From positions 61,151,938 to 61,215,937 of the forward strand of contig CM076259.1 of NCBI GenBank assembly GCA_038380795.1: 64,000 bases of DNA. The letters run 5' to 3'. Position 1 is the first letter of the stretch, and each line of letters begins with the position of its first letter. Source of the stretch: Pyrocephalus nanus (Eukaryota; Chordata; Aves; Passeriformes; Tyrannidae). Under the pieces are notes generated by a model. The model had not been told where the DNA came from and searched no databases. It was given only the letters and a program-made list of their open reading frames with translations. This document shows, piece after piece, positions 24,401 to 63,495 of this stretch. A program made the translations under genes and the position numbers.

Positions 24401-27400
24401 GTTAGAGGTTTGGTGGAGAACTGAGAAATTGCTCCCTGTAAACTGTCTCTTCAGCATCTGTTCATTCTGTTGCTACATGAAGGCACTCCCAAAGTGCTGG
24501 GCAGACTGAACACAACTTGCCATCACTCATTAAAAAATTGCTGTTCAGGCCATGAGGATGTGCTGCCCTAGCAGGGTTTGTCCTTGCTTACCCTTCTCCA
24601 AAGTGGCACATGGGCTCCCTGGAGGAGATGGACAGCCAGGAGGCAAGTCTATCTTTGTGGTGGCTGTGGAAATGGCTAGGATTAACCTTTGCACATAAGA
24701 GCCTGCCTGGCAACTGTTTCTACCCCAGTGACTGAAGAGCCCTTCGAGCACACCAGGTTCCTATCTCCAGTCACCTTAAGGCAATGTGGGGGAACTTATG
24801 CAAAGGGAATCCAGAGGAGCTCATTCCTGGAAACACCCAGCTTAACTGGAATCCTCATTTGTCTTGCCTCACTCTATGAATCTGTAGGATTTTTTTCTTT
24901 TCAAAGCCACATTTCATACTATATATGAAACACCTCCCTCTGTGACACCTCTCATTTCAGTTTCAGGGTTCCCTCAGGCCCATGTTTCATACCCAAGATA
25001 TCATGTGGTCATTATTTTACTACCCTGCTGGTTGATCAGCGTACCCTCTTCACCTGCTCCTGCTGAAAAAGCACTGGAATCACTCCCACCTTGAGACACA
25101 CAGCAGTGTAGCCCAATTTTTCTGCTTGGATCTTAATTCTCTTTCCATGTCAAAGGCTCTCTGTCCGTATCATTTTCCCTTGTCACCAGCCCTCCTACCT
25201 CTCTGCAAGGATTTGTCTTCCTCTCATTTTTCCCACTCTTGGCTTACCCGGACCTGATTTCCTTATGCTTAAAACTTGATGCCCTTTCTTTTTTGATGCT
25301 AAGGAGCATTTTTTACAATTCAGGCTCCTCCACTCCCTTCCCTCCCTAACTCCAGAGCTCGGTTCATATCCACTCCCTCACTATTTTTATGGGGGTTTAT
25401 TTCTGCCTGGAAGAGGAATTATTCAGTGTGTGGATGTGTCCCAACTATATTGACAGGACAAGCAGAGAGGATGGATGGGCCCTGCTATCTAGGATTTTTG
25501 GTTCACTGTACACTTAGAAAAGTGCCCGAGACTGTAGTTCTGATAAACATAAGAAAAAGGCCTTCTACCCTCTTCATTTTTTGTTCCTTCTTCATTATTA
25601 AGTATTTATTAAAATCAAGAGAGTTCTGCCCACTTATGCCAAGAACACACCCTGAAACTCGAGAAATAAATGGAAACTATGTTCAGAAGTTACTGCTTTA
25701 GAGAACTCAGAGGTACTATGAGGCTGAGTGCAGGGCTCACAAACTTAGTCTGTGACTTGTACAAGACAGAGGAGAAAACACAGTCTAGCAAATATGATAA
25801 TGTGATTTATTCAAAGATGTTTTCACACTGAGAGACATCTCTTTAGGCCTTCTAAACCAAAACAAGGTGATAACCCCTGTACATACTGAGAAAAGAATGA
25901 TACACCAAAACATGCCTACGCTCTTTTTTTTTTTTTTTTATAAAATACTTACCACTTTCTTCTTAACGTGGGTTTAAAACTAGCATAGAAATTGTCCTAA
26001 TCTCCACACTCCCAGTCTCATCAAACTGTCTATGTCTCTTGCTCTTTTTTCTCTGGATATTTATTTTTGGCTCCTCTGTCATTCCTGTTTCATATTTGTT
26101 TGTGTTTGTTCTTATTTTTCAAATATGGGACCTGCTTCTATTGTCTTTACTCAGGCAATTCTTTATTGAAAGCAAATGTCTGGAGGAAAGGCAGTGGAAA
26201 TAACCCACGGTTTTCATATTAGGATTGTTGTGGCTTGTGTGACAAGCTGCATGACGGTCGGGATATTCCACACTATACAAGTAGCCTCAGATTTGATCAC
26301 AGATGACCAGTCAAATAATATGCTTCCATTTACAATCTCTGTAAAGAATGTTCATAAAATTCACTATTTTTAACTTATTTTTAAATGCTTTCCATTCAGA
26401 AGGAGCAGTATTATTTAGGAATCTAATTCTTGTGCTATGAATTATTGAAGACTGAAGGAAAACTAACTAGCTTGCTGGCAAGGTACATATGTAAAACATT
26501 GACCCATGCCTTTGACTGATGATGGCTTCCTGTCAATCATTTCAGTGATGCAATTTGTGCAAAAAACTCTGTATTCTTCATTGTTACTACTAGAAATGGC
26601 CAGGTGTTTCTTGGTACTTTAGTACTTTGGTACATTTTGCTAATCTTAAAAGGGGATTGTAAGCTCCTTTTTTAGTAGAGTGAAGATGGATGATTTACCT
26701 CTAAGGCAGTCAAGACTCATAATTGCACATCTCCATTCAATGGGAATATTGCTCTTGACTTCAGTAACTACAGATGAAGTCATAGGCAGGAACATAGGGG
26801 GGTTTTTTTGTTTGTTTTTTTTTTTTTGTGTCTAAGCCTCCCTAAAGGAGATAGTTGAGAATTTTTCTTAGATTGAGACTACCATTTTCTCTTCGAGTCT
26901 TGATATTTCTTTACAAATTACTCTTACCTTTATCTTTCTGCATAATTTATCTCCCTAGTGCAGAGTCTGAGCCATCCTGAACAGGGAGGTAGTCACATTG
27001 CACAGCTTGTTTTACCCTGTGCTATTGTGATCAATGCTATATTACAGTGGATAGAGAAGATTATAACAACCAACCACAGAGATTTCCAGAGAAACTAAGA
27101 AATATCTCTTTCATTTCTTTCAGCTTCTTCAGTGTTTGAGCCTTGTAATCATATCACTACCCCACTAATCAGCCTCAAAAATATAAAGAAAACTCGATTT
27201 GTTTGCTCTATAGCTTTAAATAATACTGAAGAGAAAAATGTTGGAGAGAGACTGCACGTTATTTAATTTTTTGTCTTTGTAATCAAGCAAAAGTTGAGGT
27301 GTTCTGGGGAGTAAACATATTTTCACAAATCCATTTGGGATTTGAGAAGGTGGTCCTTTAGGAAATTTTCCTGAAGGAAATTTTAAAACAGGTTTAAATT

Positions 27401-27943
27401 ACTGACACATATCTAACTCTCTTTGGCCCAGGGACAGTACTTAACAAGCAGTATGATGCAGCCCACTCCAAATCCTACTGTCATTATAACCCATGGTTTT
27501 AACTTGCCTCACCCTGCCCTGCCCCACCTCGCCTCACCTGAGCAATACTGGAAAGTCTGGGCTGTGTGATGTGAATAAGTCATAGGCTGGGGATGCATGC
27601 TTATTGCTCTGCTTAGTAGAACTACAGTATCATAAAGGAAACCTCCCTCATGTTGAGCATTCCCGGGGAAATCTGTCCATGTTCTTATTAAGCCAAGTGA
27701 CCTTCTTGAACTTACAGTTGTTTTAAAAATACATATAAAATGGAGTGGGGTGTTTTTCAAGTTTGTAAATTGAGTAGAAAAGTAATGTCCAAGCAGCTTA
27801 AAAACTTACCTCAAATGCAAAAGTAGGGATACCTCTGATTACTGCCGTGGGACAACTGGCAGATCCCATTTTCTGTTGCCAGAATTCTCCCTCTTAATTT
27901 ATATTGCTGCTCCTTCTGTCTTTCCAGAATGTCCTTCATGTCA
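12433..27943. other. Intergenic DNA between MED4 and ITM2B, part 2
   Basis: About 15.5 kb with no supported gene, RNA gene or transposon. Minor items are a short (AAAC)n run at about 16938-16960, T runs at 25924-25939 and around 26803-26827, and a small perfect hairpin at 19186-19206. All open frames are short, overlap on both strands and have no recognisable domains. Unannotated noncoding transcripts or enhancers cannot be excluded from sequence alone. Confidence 0.65.
19186..19206. repeat. Short perfect inverted repeat
   Basis: GATGGTGGA and its exact complement TCCACCATC are separated by three bases. The flanking ATCAGATG also occurs as a direct repeat. It is a small hairpin in intergenic DNA with no associated gene, and may be chance. 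Confidence 0.6.
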
Positions 27944-28073
27944 CCAAAAAAACAAAAACACCCAAAAAACCCACATACACACACACAAAAGCCAAACCAA
28001 ACCAAACCAAACAAACAAAAAAAACCAAACACACACACACACAAAAAAACCCTCAAAAAACCAAAAAAACAAG
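27944..28073. repeat. C/A-rich low-complexity tract
   Basis: About 130 bp made almost wholly of A and C on the plus strand, mixing (CA)n, (CCAAA)n and A-run pieces. The long open frames over it (Lys/Thr/Gln/Pro-rich on plus, Cys/Val/Phe-rich on minus) are products of composition. Confidence 0.92.
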
Positions 28074-31000
28074 ACCTGATAAACACAGAGATCTCAGCCA
28101 TTTTTGCACGCTCACACAGAACCCCAACATCTTCATTGCCAGGCTGACAATGTCAGTTTTCTGACGTTAAGAATGAAGTTTCATGTTACACCCAAAGCAA
28201 AGTGACTGTGGCTGCTGCCTGCCCAGAGCCCTTTAACTGCTCCTTCTCTTTCCTCCCCCACCAGCCAGCTCTGGCTGCTTCCCTGGAGGCAGCTCCAGGG
28301 ATGGTGCAGCTGAGCAGAGAGCGGCTCAGAGCTCATGCAGTGAGACCTCATCCACCAAGCAAGCACAGTAATAAAAAAAGAAGCGTTTAAGTCTTGGATC
28401 CAGCTGATCTCTGACCACACCAAGGCCTGACTCATAGCAACAGGGTTGTCACTGTAGCAGATAAATGCAGTTGTCCAAAATTCAGTGTAACCTGAAACTT
28501 CTCCTGAGGATACCAGGTGATGTTTTAAGCAGGCACATCTGGGTTCAGCTCCTGCTGTTGGGGAAGGTTTGTCTTAGGTGTGGCAGAACAGCTAGCAGAG
28601 AAGTTAACCCTCCAACACAAGACATGGTTTACTGTTCTTTGAGCAGCATTGAGCCAACCACATCGAAATCTGTTTAAACAGGACAGAGCCTTTTGTGCTT
28701 TGTATTGTGCAACTCATGCAGCTTTGCAGAAGTTTATCCTAAAACCCACCAGTTGAGAGGTAGAATTTATCTTACAGCATCAGGCTGGAAAGGTCAGTTC
28801 CTCCCTTCTTTGTGAAATGATGGTAAACACAGAAGAGATTTAATATCCACAAGGCTAACAAAAGCTTTAGGAAGAAAAAAACCCAACCAAACATAAACAA
28901 ACTGAATACCTTGGCTGATAGAAATTTTGACAAATTTTGGTAAATGAGAATTTTGTTCCAGTCACACACCACTGATATTCCACTACCCTGCTTGCTTCAA
29001 ACAAATGGTAAGAGTGCTATTGGAATGGTTTGTACCACAGGATTGCCTATGGGCTAGTTAGCTAATGTCAAAAAGCACTGTGTGCATGCTCATACTTCCA
29101 CAGGATCTATGAAAAGACAATCACAGATCCAGAAAAGCCGTGGGAACATAGTGATATACAGCAAATGGGGGGAAAGGGGTGAAAACAAGGGTGCAGAGCA
29201 ATGATAGGATGATTTGTACTAGTGAGGCGAGCAGTCTGTCACTTCAGCTCAGCAGGGCTGTCATTTTACCTGTACATCAGTGCACAGGAGGCTGTGCCCT
29301 GAGTCCTGGGATTGCAGACGACTTATAGTAGTAGGGACTCACAGTGTGTGGGTCCATCCAGATGGATGATGGATGACTCAGTGCTTCAGGTATGGCTTCT
29401 TTTTCTCCTTGGCCCAAGGGAGAGCAATGTTTTAAATGCTTTAAATGCAAATATGTGAGATCCTGGTGGTCTGGCTGGGAAGTATTACATGAGGGCAGCT
29501 TTACAAATCTGTGGTGTCCCAGCTGCCATAGATGTGGCTCTTCTGCTGTGCTAAACACATAGTTTTAGCAGTATATGGGTTTGGATGGACAGGACAGCTC
29601 CTTCCACACATGGGTGAGCCAAGGTCCAAGACAAGAAAGTTTGCACTAGATCTGTAGGACCTGTCACAAGGTCCTACAACCAATATGGACAAGGCCATGT
29701 GCTGGCCAGGGAAGGCCTAGAAGGCCAAGTGAGAAAGTTCGCATTTGATGCAGCAGAAAAGGACAAGTACAAAAAAGACAAGTACAAAAAACTCCTTAGG
29801 CCTAAATAGAAAATTGAGACTATGACATTTTATGTTAGAATATGTTGTAATGGAGCAAGTCAAATTTGTCTTTAACCTCCCAAAGCAGGTGTCCTGGGAT
29901 AAATGAATCACATGTGCCCAACAGTTCTGGCAGTCTTGAGTGCTAAAAGACAAAATGAAAAGGAGCAATAGTGTCAGCTCAATAAATCCTAAAAGACAAG
30001 AGATATTTGCAGCATTTAATGTATAAAAAAGGGGGAAATGGCATTTGTTGGGCTGGTAGGGAGAAGGAAGCAGCTGCTAGGATACTAGAGGACAAGGGCT
30101 TGCACATATTTTTTATTTCTGTGAACGGAAATGAAAGAAGGAAAAGAGCTTAAGGGAAAAGAGAGTGAGCTTTCAAAGTTATCCTGTGACCTTAGCTTCC
30201 CTGAGAAGTTTTTCTTTCTGTATCTGATTTAGATTATAAAGTCCCTAGGGCAGCAATAGTCTTTAATTTGAGTCTTCTTCAGTACTGGCTAAATCATGAC
30301 GCTTAATGAGCAAATAAAGTGTTGATAAATTCATATAAAGGGTGCCTTCCTGGAGTCTGGCTCTTAAAACAAGACATCCAGTTAGGACTGAAGTAAAAAC
30401 ATTTGTACTGAACCTGAGTACAGGATCAGATTTAAGGGAAGAGCATGAGAGTCCTTTCACTGCCTTCAAATGAGGGAGGTTCTGGTTCATGTTTCAAACA
30501 ATTCTTTGAAATTAAGAGAGTGCAACTGGGTACTGTGCATACAGGTACATTTCTGCATATTGCATATGGTAATTTCCCACCAGACAAACTACAGACCCAG
30601 TCAGGCAATCTGCTGTGTCTTGATGAACCGCAGGGTTCCACATAGGTGCAGAAGCCGGCCATGCAAAGCAGCTTGCTGGATTATGGCATAATTCATTGCT
30701 GTGGTACAGCTTACTCACTCTAAAGGGCTTTATTCACAGCAGGGATGACTGAGGTGCCGGGAGGCACAAGCCAAGTTGAAATAGATTTGTCAGGCTTATT
30801 TCATGCTTTGTTGTAGTGGCTACATTTTGGACAGCTTGTGAAAATTATGTTATTCTTAAGATTTAGATTACAGTACTGCTTGGAAACTAATAAAAAATGG
30901 AGATTCTGCTGCAAAGATTGGGGCCCAAATTTTGTGAAAACACCCACAGTCTGCAATCCCAACCATCTGCAAGCTAAAGAATGGCAAAGATTTATGCACC

Positions 31001-33382
31001 ATTTGGTTTGCCAACTTCAGCAGGCTCTGGGATATTTAGAAGAATATGGACGCTGATAAACAGACTCAAAATGGCTTTTGATACATTTCCTTTCTTATCC
31101 TCTTCTGTTTGCAGTAGTAAGTGCCATCTTTTGTTTTCTGCTTTAGCCCTTAAGAATTTAGGCTATTTTTTTTTGTTTTGAGTTGTTAAAGGAAAGGTAG
31201 ACTTGGAGGTGTAGCATATTTAACTCAGGACAAAATTAAAAAATGCTGCTATGGCCATATTACTCCATCTAACCAAAACAAACAATCTGGAAAAAATTCC
31301 CAGATCAACACATTAAGCAATGGAAAAAAATTCATTTTGCTGATAAAAATGGCATTCCCAATAGAGGCTTTTGTCACTGGAATTATATAAATAAAACTAC
31401 TATTCTTACCTGCGCTCTAATGTATCTAAGTCTACTCTTAGTAAAGTCTTTGTGAATTAATTCAGGGATTGCACAAAAGGGACACTGTGAGAGCAAGTTT
31501 TTTGTGGGCCATTTGGCTAAGAATCTGGTAGATGAGACTTCTTTCAGGTGAAAGCTGAGGGGGCCCTGCGGAGAAGAAGTGGGGGTGGAAGGCAGAATAA
31601 GGCAGAGAGGAAGAGCCAGCCATGGTGTGAAAAGCTTTGAAACAGTGTAAATGGATTTCAACTGCTAGCTAAGAAAGCAGGCTTAAAAAATGTCTGTCAC
31701 AGAAACAGCTTCCGCTTGTCTCCTCCCTCCCCCTGCTCCAAGAAATGAGAATGACATACATAGTTAGACAGAGACAGATAAATATATATGGGGAGAGACA
31801 TAAAACTGGGAGGAGTGGTTGAGGGAAACGTTAAGACACACCATATCACAATGTTATTCGGTTAACAAGAAACAAGGAGTAGCAGAAACAATTAAAAAAT
31901 ACCATGATGCCATATGGAATTTTCCACATTCAGTTGCACTTGAAAGATTTATAAAAGAAACTTTAAATACAAGTACATTCTCCTCATCTCAAAATAGTGC
32001 CCTTTTTTTGGTAGACAAAATCAATATTTAACCGCCCTCCCAGTTTTACATGTTTTAATCCACAGATGTCTAGCACAGGCATTAGAATCTTATAATCCCA
32101 GTGTAAGAGATAGCACAAGGTGATTTTGAACTGTAGACGGGCAAGCAGAGATACTGCTTGAAGTACTGTGGCATTTTAAGAGTGACATCAGGAAGAGAAA
32201 GCAGCTCCCAGTCCTATGGATATAATAGCCATTTTCCACTCAGGGTAAATAAGAATCAATGAGTTGCCCAGTTTTTAGTGTCAGCTGAAAGAATGCAAAA
32301 CATCTGCCCAAGGACACAGACAGATTTAAACAATATTGGTCATCTCTTCCTGAGGGGGGAGTGTCTGATATGATGGGGTAGGGGACTGAAGGAAATGAAG
32401 CCTTGTACATGAGAGAAAAGGGGCAGAAACCTGAAATCTGAGACAGAATAAGAAAGTCATACAGATATAAACTGAGATTCACCTACTTGCCTGAGAAAAA
32501 AATGACACTGTGGTTTTACGAGAGGTAATGGGCTGGTTTAATACAGTTATCTGTGCAGAAGTGAGGAGACTTTTGTCCTCGCTTCCCCCCTCCTCCCCGC
32601 CTTGGCCTCACAGGCTCACTGTTGATACTGGTGCTGGTCCTTATACCTCTCTGGATTGACATAACTCACCAACCAAGCAAAAAATCAACCCAGAAAAACT
32701 TAGATATGCAGGGGCCATACATGTAGCACAGGCAATGGGTGAAACTGCTGGTGGGAGGAGGAGAGTATGAAGAATGAGAGGGAAGATTAAGGACAAGAGG
32801 AGGAAGAAGGTGAGACAAGATTTCCTTCTAGAGGAATGGAGCCATCCTATCAGCTTAGCTGCTTGTGAAACCACAGCCTGAAAGCAAGCACATAGAAGCA
32901 AAGCAAAGCACAGAGATTCACCTTGTGCTTTATTCTTTGCCTGGACTCTAATAGAAATAGTCCTAATAAATTCTCCCTAAGAGAAAGGTCAGAAGTGGCA
33001 ACACGTAAGGGTGCTGCTCTAATCCAGCTACAGTAAGCTGCCATGGTTTGTAAACATGATTCATGAAGCAGACAGAGTATATTTGATCTGGGAAGATAAG
33101 AGTGTATGCTGCCCGGGGAAAGAGTTAGATGTACTTTGACACAGATAATAAGATGCCATGCCTTAGCCTTGACTGTCTTTTGCATACCCATCTCTCTGAA
33201 AGGAATATCTGAAGATGTCATTAAGGAGAACAAAGCAAAGTAAAACTCTGAACTGCAGCCTTTGCATGCTAAATATTGTCCTGAATACACAGTGCGCTTG
33301 CACAGATTCCCTTTGAAATGGGAACAGAGGTGTCACCTGGTGCTTTTCTCAATCTGGGAGTGAGACAATAAAATCCCATTTA
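28074..33382. other. Intergenic DNA between MED4 and ITM2B, part 3
   Basis: No supported gene. A 146-codon minus-strand frame at 32850-33290 has no recognisable family. A perfect 15-bp tandem duplication lies at 29762-29791. The right end contains the AATAAA-plus-poly(A) feature described separately. Confidence 0.65.
29762..29791. repeat. 15-bp tandem duplication
   Basis: Two exact adjacent copies of GACAAGTACAAAAAA. A small local duplication in intergenic DNA. Confidence 0.9.
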
Positions 33383-33423
33383 TAAAAAAAAAAAAAAAAA
33401 AAATTAATTAAAAAAAATAAAAA
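33367..33423 (+). repeat. AATAAA followed by 20-base poly(A) and A-rich tail
   Basis: AATAAA at 33367-33372 is followed 11 bases later by A20 (33384-33403), then an A-rich stretch to about 33423. This is the layout of a reverse-transcribed mRNA tail, but no parent gene was recognised in the upstream 500 bp and no target-site duplication was found by eye. A simple A-rich repeat next to a chance hexamer is equally possible. Confidence 0.5.
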
Positions 33424-34415
33424 TCCATAGTAGTAGTCTGGAAAATGTAGCTTATGATAGTTTTAATAAATTACTTTATTGTTTTCATGTAGGATGCTCA
33501 AATACTTTCAATGAAAGTTCCTATTAAAGTAAAACCTCCAAGGTCATACCAAATATGGTTGGAAAGTGCCTAGAGAAATCTCTGTGTTTTGTCTTCCTCG
33601 GCTCCCATAACTTTTTATACTTCAGTGAAATATCTGCAAATGATTCAGTTAACCTCTCTTGAATTTTAAGGCAGTTAGACCAAATTTTGGAATACCTGGG
33701 GCAATTTGCAGTCTTGGGTGCAAGCCATATCATCAGCTGTTTTATCTTGAGGTCATGTAAAATTACGATGGTTTGCTTTCTGGATTTTATATCTTAAAAA
33801 AAAAAATTAAATGATCCATAGTTCTTTAAATACTTTAGGATGATAGCATGATGCGGGTTAACTTTTCTGTCAGCCATTTTATGTCAACAATTTTAAAGGA
33901 CACAGATGACCAGGCACGCAGCATAAGGACAATTCAGTCCTGGTGCCATCTAATGCTTTGGGAGAAAAACCGGATTTTGCCAAAGTCAACAGCAGAGCAC
34001 CCGCTGAATTCAAGGACTGCATTTTGCTTGCCAGGTATCTCACTAAGAGCGACAGAAACATTACTCTGCCAAACTCGTGCCAGGAAATCAGCTGTACCCA
34101 GGTGAGTCACCACAATGAAATACTTGTCAGAGCAGCCTACAATCATCCCCACAATGTAAATTCGCATAGGCGTATCACATAATTTTACTGTAGAGCATCC
34201 AACTAGGATGGTGTGCTGGGTTCACTGGACTTCTAAGACCCACTGCACCGGAGAGGAAGAGGGAAGGTCACACCTCCACTTCGCCCTTGCTCCTCGTATC
34301 CTCTCCGAGGAGTTTAACAACTGCTGGACTTCACCTCCACGCTGCCTATGTAACATTTTGGGGACTTTCTTCCCGAACACAGGACCCAAACATTTTAACT
34401 AAAATCAGATTAAAA
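33424..34415. other. Intergenic DNA immediately upstream of the ITM2B CpG island
   Basis: From about 33880 to 34180 there is a balanced-composition stretch with an open frame on plus (33943-34182, non-ATG start) that includes a strong donor-like CCCAG/GTGAGT at 34098-34108. It does not resemble a protein I know. It could be a conserved noncoding element or an alternative upstream exon, or nothing. The rest shows no recognisable feature. Confidence 0.45.
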
Positions 34416-34983
34416 TGGCAACCAGAGAAATGCTGGCACCGCAGCGGGTGAACCGAACTGCTTGTGCCACCCGTGCCCCGGGGAAGGGCAGGGCCAGCAG
34501 CGTGTGGGCCCGAGGCGAGCCGGCCCCCAAGCCTCGCAGAGGAGCCAGACGGGGGCTGGGCGGCCGGACCCCCGCGGGGCTGCCCGCCGAGGCCAGGGCG
34601 ATGCCTCCCGGGGCACGGCCAGGCACTGCTAAGCGGCGGCCCCGCTACTCTCGGCTACCGACCGGGCAGCTGCAGCACGAACACTCCCAGCCACGACCCC
34701 ATCGCCTCGCCGCACCGGGCCGGGCCGGGCAGGGCAGGGCGGGGCGAGCAAAGGGCGAGGCCCCGCTGCCACCACCTCTCCTCTTTCCGTCCGCCCCGTC
34801 AGGCACCGCCTCCTCCTCTCCTCCTCCTCCACCTCCTCCGCCGCCTGACAAGGGGACGGGGGTGGCAGTCGCTGAGAGGCGGCAGCGGGGGGTCGGCGAG
34901 GCAGGAAACAGCCTGCGAGGCTCCGCCGGTGCGGGCTGCTTCTCGTCCTCTTTCTCCTGCGTGCCGAGCGCCGAGAACCGGCC

Positions 34984-61278
<26,295 letters not shown>

Positions 61279-61887
61279 TGAGGAATATTACTGTTACAGG
61301 AGACTTAAAAATTACAGTATGACCCCACCCTTTGTATTGTGTGAAGTGATTATTTTTTAAAATCTTCTTTTATGTAAGTAGTGGACAGGGCTTTCTTGCT
61401 GAACACCTTCCATACTTTTCATCTCATGATACATGTAAAATCAATATGTTTTAGTTTTTTCCTTATTTTCAGGTGTGGTGTTCTTCTTATATTTGAATAG
61501 CAATTGTATAAAGACTTAGTTGCTAGTGCATTTCACGTGATGAATCTTGAATACTAGGAAGAAGAGGAAGTCTTTGAAATATCCACCAATTTTTAAATAA
61601 GTAAAATTAAAAAGAATTATTAATGTACAAATGGACTGCAAGAGCTACTTCTAACTGTAATATTACCTGCTATATAGTTTGTTACAGCATATAGACGAAC
61701 CTGTATTTGACTCTCCCTAACCAAGTGCAATTTGTTTTGTTTTTAAAATATTGTCATATTTACCTTTTTAGATTGATTTCTGACTTGATGTTTCAAAATG
61801 GCAAGTGTTTGCTGTAACAATCTTTTAGAAAATTAAGAAGTAACTTATGTTACTAACTTGTATATAATCCATGTATGTGCAATGGAA

Positions 61888-61893
61888 AATAAA
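61888..61893 (+). promoter_or_regulatory. ITM2B: Proximal ITM2B polyadenylation signal
   Basis: AATAAA about 610 bp after the stop codon is followed within 40 bases by CTTGTGTTTTTTTCTG, a typical GT/T-rich downstream element. Cleavage is expected at about 61905-61920. Confidence 0.8.
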
Positions 61894-63467
61894 CCTTATA
61901 AACCTGTTTGTCTAAAAGTCTTGTGTTTTTTTCTGCTAAGACTGGGGTACTTTTTTAAATGGGGGGACTACAGTTAAAGTTAAAATTAATGCTTTTTACT
62001 TGAAGTGCTGTTTGTAAAGATAGAATAGGTGATGGCTGAGAAATTAAATATGAAAAGAGAAGGATGTTTTTCTGTTCCTTTTTCATTTAAAGATAATATT
62101 GTACTGCTTGCTTAAATTCTGGGTTAGTATTTCCACAATACATATGATCAGAATGGAGACCCAAAGCTGACTTAGCATTTTGTTAATGTCTGAAATCCCT
62201 GTCGTATTTGTCAAATGACAGGCATCATCCAGAGCGTGCCATGAGTCAGGCTGACCCGCCTGAGAGCCAAGAGCATTCACTACATGAAGGACTTTGCCAT
62301 TCCCCTTGTTCACTTTCCTGGCATTTCTGCCAGCCTGTGCCACTGAGCTTTGCCAGTTTATCTGGAGCTCACTTAAATACCACTAATGCTGTTCTGCATT
62401 GTGCCATTTACACTTAAAAACTGCTACTCTTAAAGCAAGACTGGTTTCGTGTTTGTTTTTTTTTTTAGTATGATTGGCATCTTTGTAACAGCAACTTTTG
62501 TAGGGGAGAGTGCAGAATAAGATGTATCATAGTACCTGCTATTTTGAAGGTGGCTGCAAAACAAAATACAGAACACAAAAAAAGGGAGTAACACTCAAGG
62601 CTGGAAAATCTCCCCCAAATCCACTTATGAGCTTCCATGATATGGGGAGTGATCTGTCTTCTGACCAAATTCATCAGGAAAGTATGAATGTTAAACAGAG
62701 GATTGAAAAAAAAAAAAGTTTAAACCGATTTTTAAATAATATGCACCATAGGTGTCCAAATCATTTGTCTTAGGTTAATTCAGTTAAGAGGCTTTGTACT
62801 AATCTTGTTTTTCATCTTTTAAAGAATCTTTTCTTAATATAGTGAGAGGATGCTTTACTGTTTTTGGAACTATTATACAAATATAAACATGCTATCATCC
62901 AGCTTCCTGCTATTGTGAATGTTTGGTTTGAGATAAAATAATTTGTTTTAAAGGAAACTTCCTAAATACACAATGCTTTTTTTTCTTCATCTCCATGTGG
63001 CTTGATTTACAGTGTAGTCTTAGTGTAAGTGCATTGTATATAAAATGAAAAGTATAACTGCTGTTTTCCAAAAGCCAGACTTTTTTAATCCATTCTTGAT
63101 GGTGCATGGAAGTCATGAGCATCAAACAAAGCCTCACGTATGTATATAGGTTACGTGTTCATATATAAATTATATTTATAGCTGCACTTAAGTATAGATG
63201 CAAGCAAGCTGGAAAACCTGCTGGGAAGACTTCATGTGCAGACATTCAGGATGTTGCAATTGTGAACTTGCAACAGAGGTCAGATCTATGTCAGGACAAG
63301 GTTATTGGTGCATTCTTTGGAGCCCTGTATGATGCAAGATTCACGCTGAAGTACTTTTGAGGATTTTTCCTACCTTTTCATGAGCGTACTGTTCCTATTT
63401 TCCCTTAGTTAAACATGAAACTTGTTAATTTTTAAGCAAACTTTGCATTGTCTTTAACTTGTTTCAA

Positions 63468-63473
63468 AATAAA
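63468..63473 (+). promoter_or_regulatory. ITM2B: Candidate distal ITM2B polyadenylation signal
   Basis: AATAAA is followed by CTGTGGTGTGTCCTTT about 25-40 bases later, a strong GU-rich downstream element. No other gene lies between this and the ITM2B stop, so it is assigned to a long ITM2B 3' UTR by inference. Confidence 0.6.
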
Positions 63474-63495
63474 ACTCAACAGCCAAACTTGGCAA

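Larger units (their letters stand above)
61279..63495 (+). other. ITM2B: ITM2B 3' UTR (inferred, up to the distal site)
   Basis: AT-rich DNA after the stop codon with no coding features. It holds two good AATAAA hexamers, each followed by a GT/T-rich downstream stretch, suggesting a short UTR of about 0.63 kb and a long one of about 2.2 kb. The end point is inferred. Confidence 0.65.

Noticed and set aside
27811..28101. Cys/Val/Phe-rich minus-strand frame that looks like a membrane protein
   Set aside because: It is the translation of the C/A-rich simple tract.
32850..33290. 146-codon minus-strand open frame
   Set aside because: Not recognised as any protein. It overlaps the possible retrocopy body but on the opposite strand, so it was not called.
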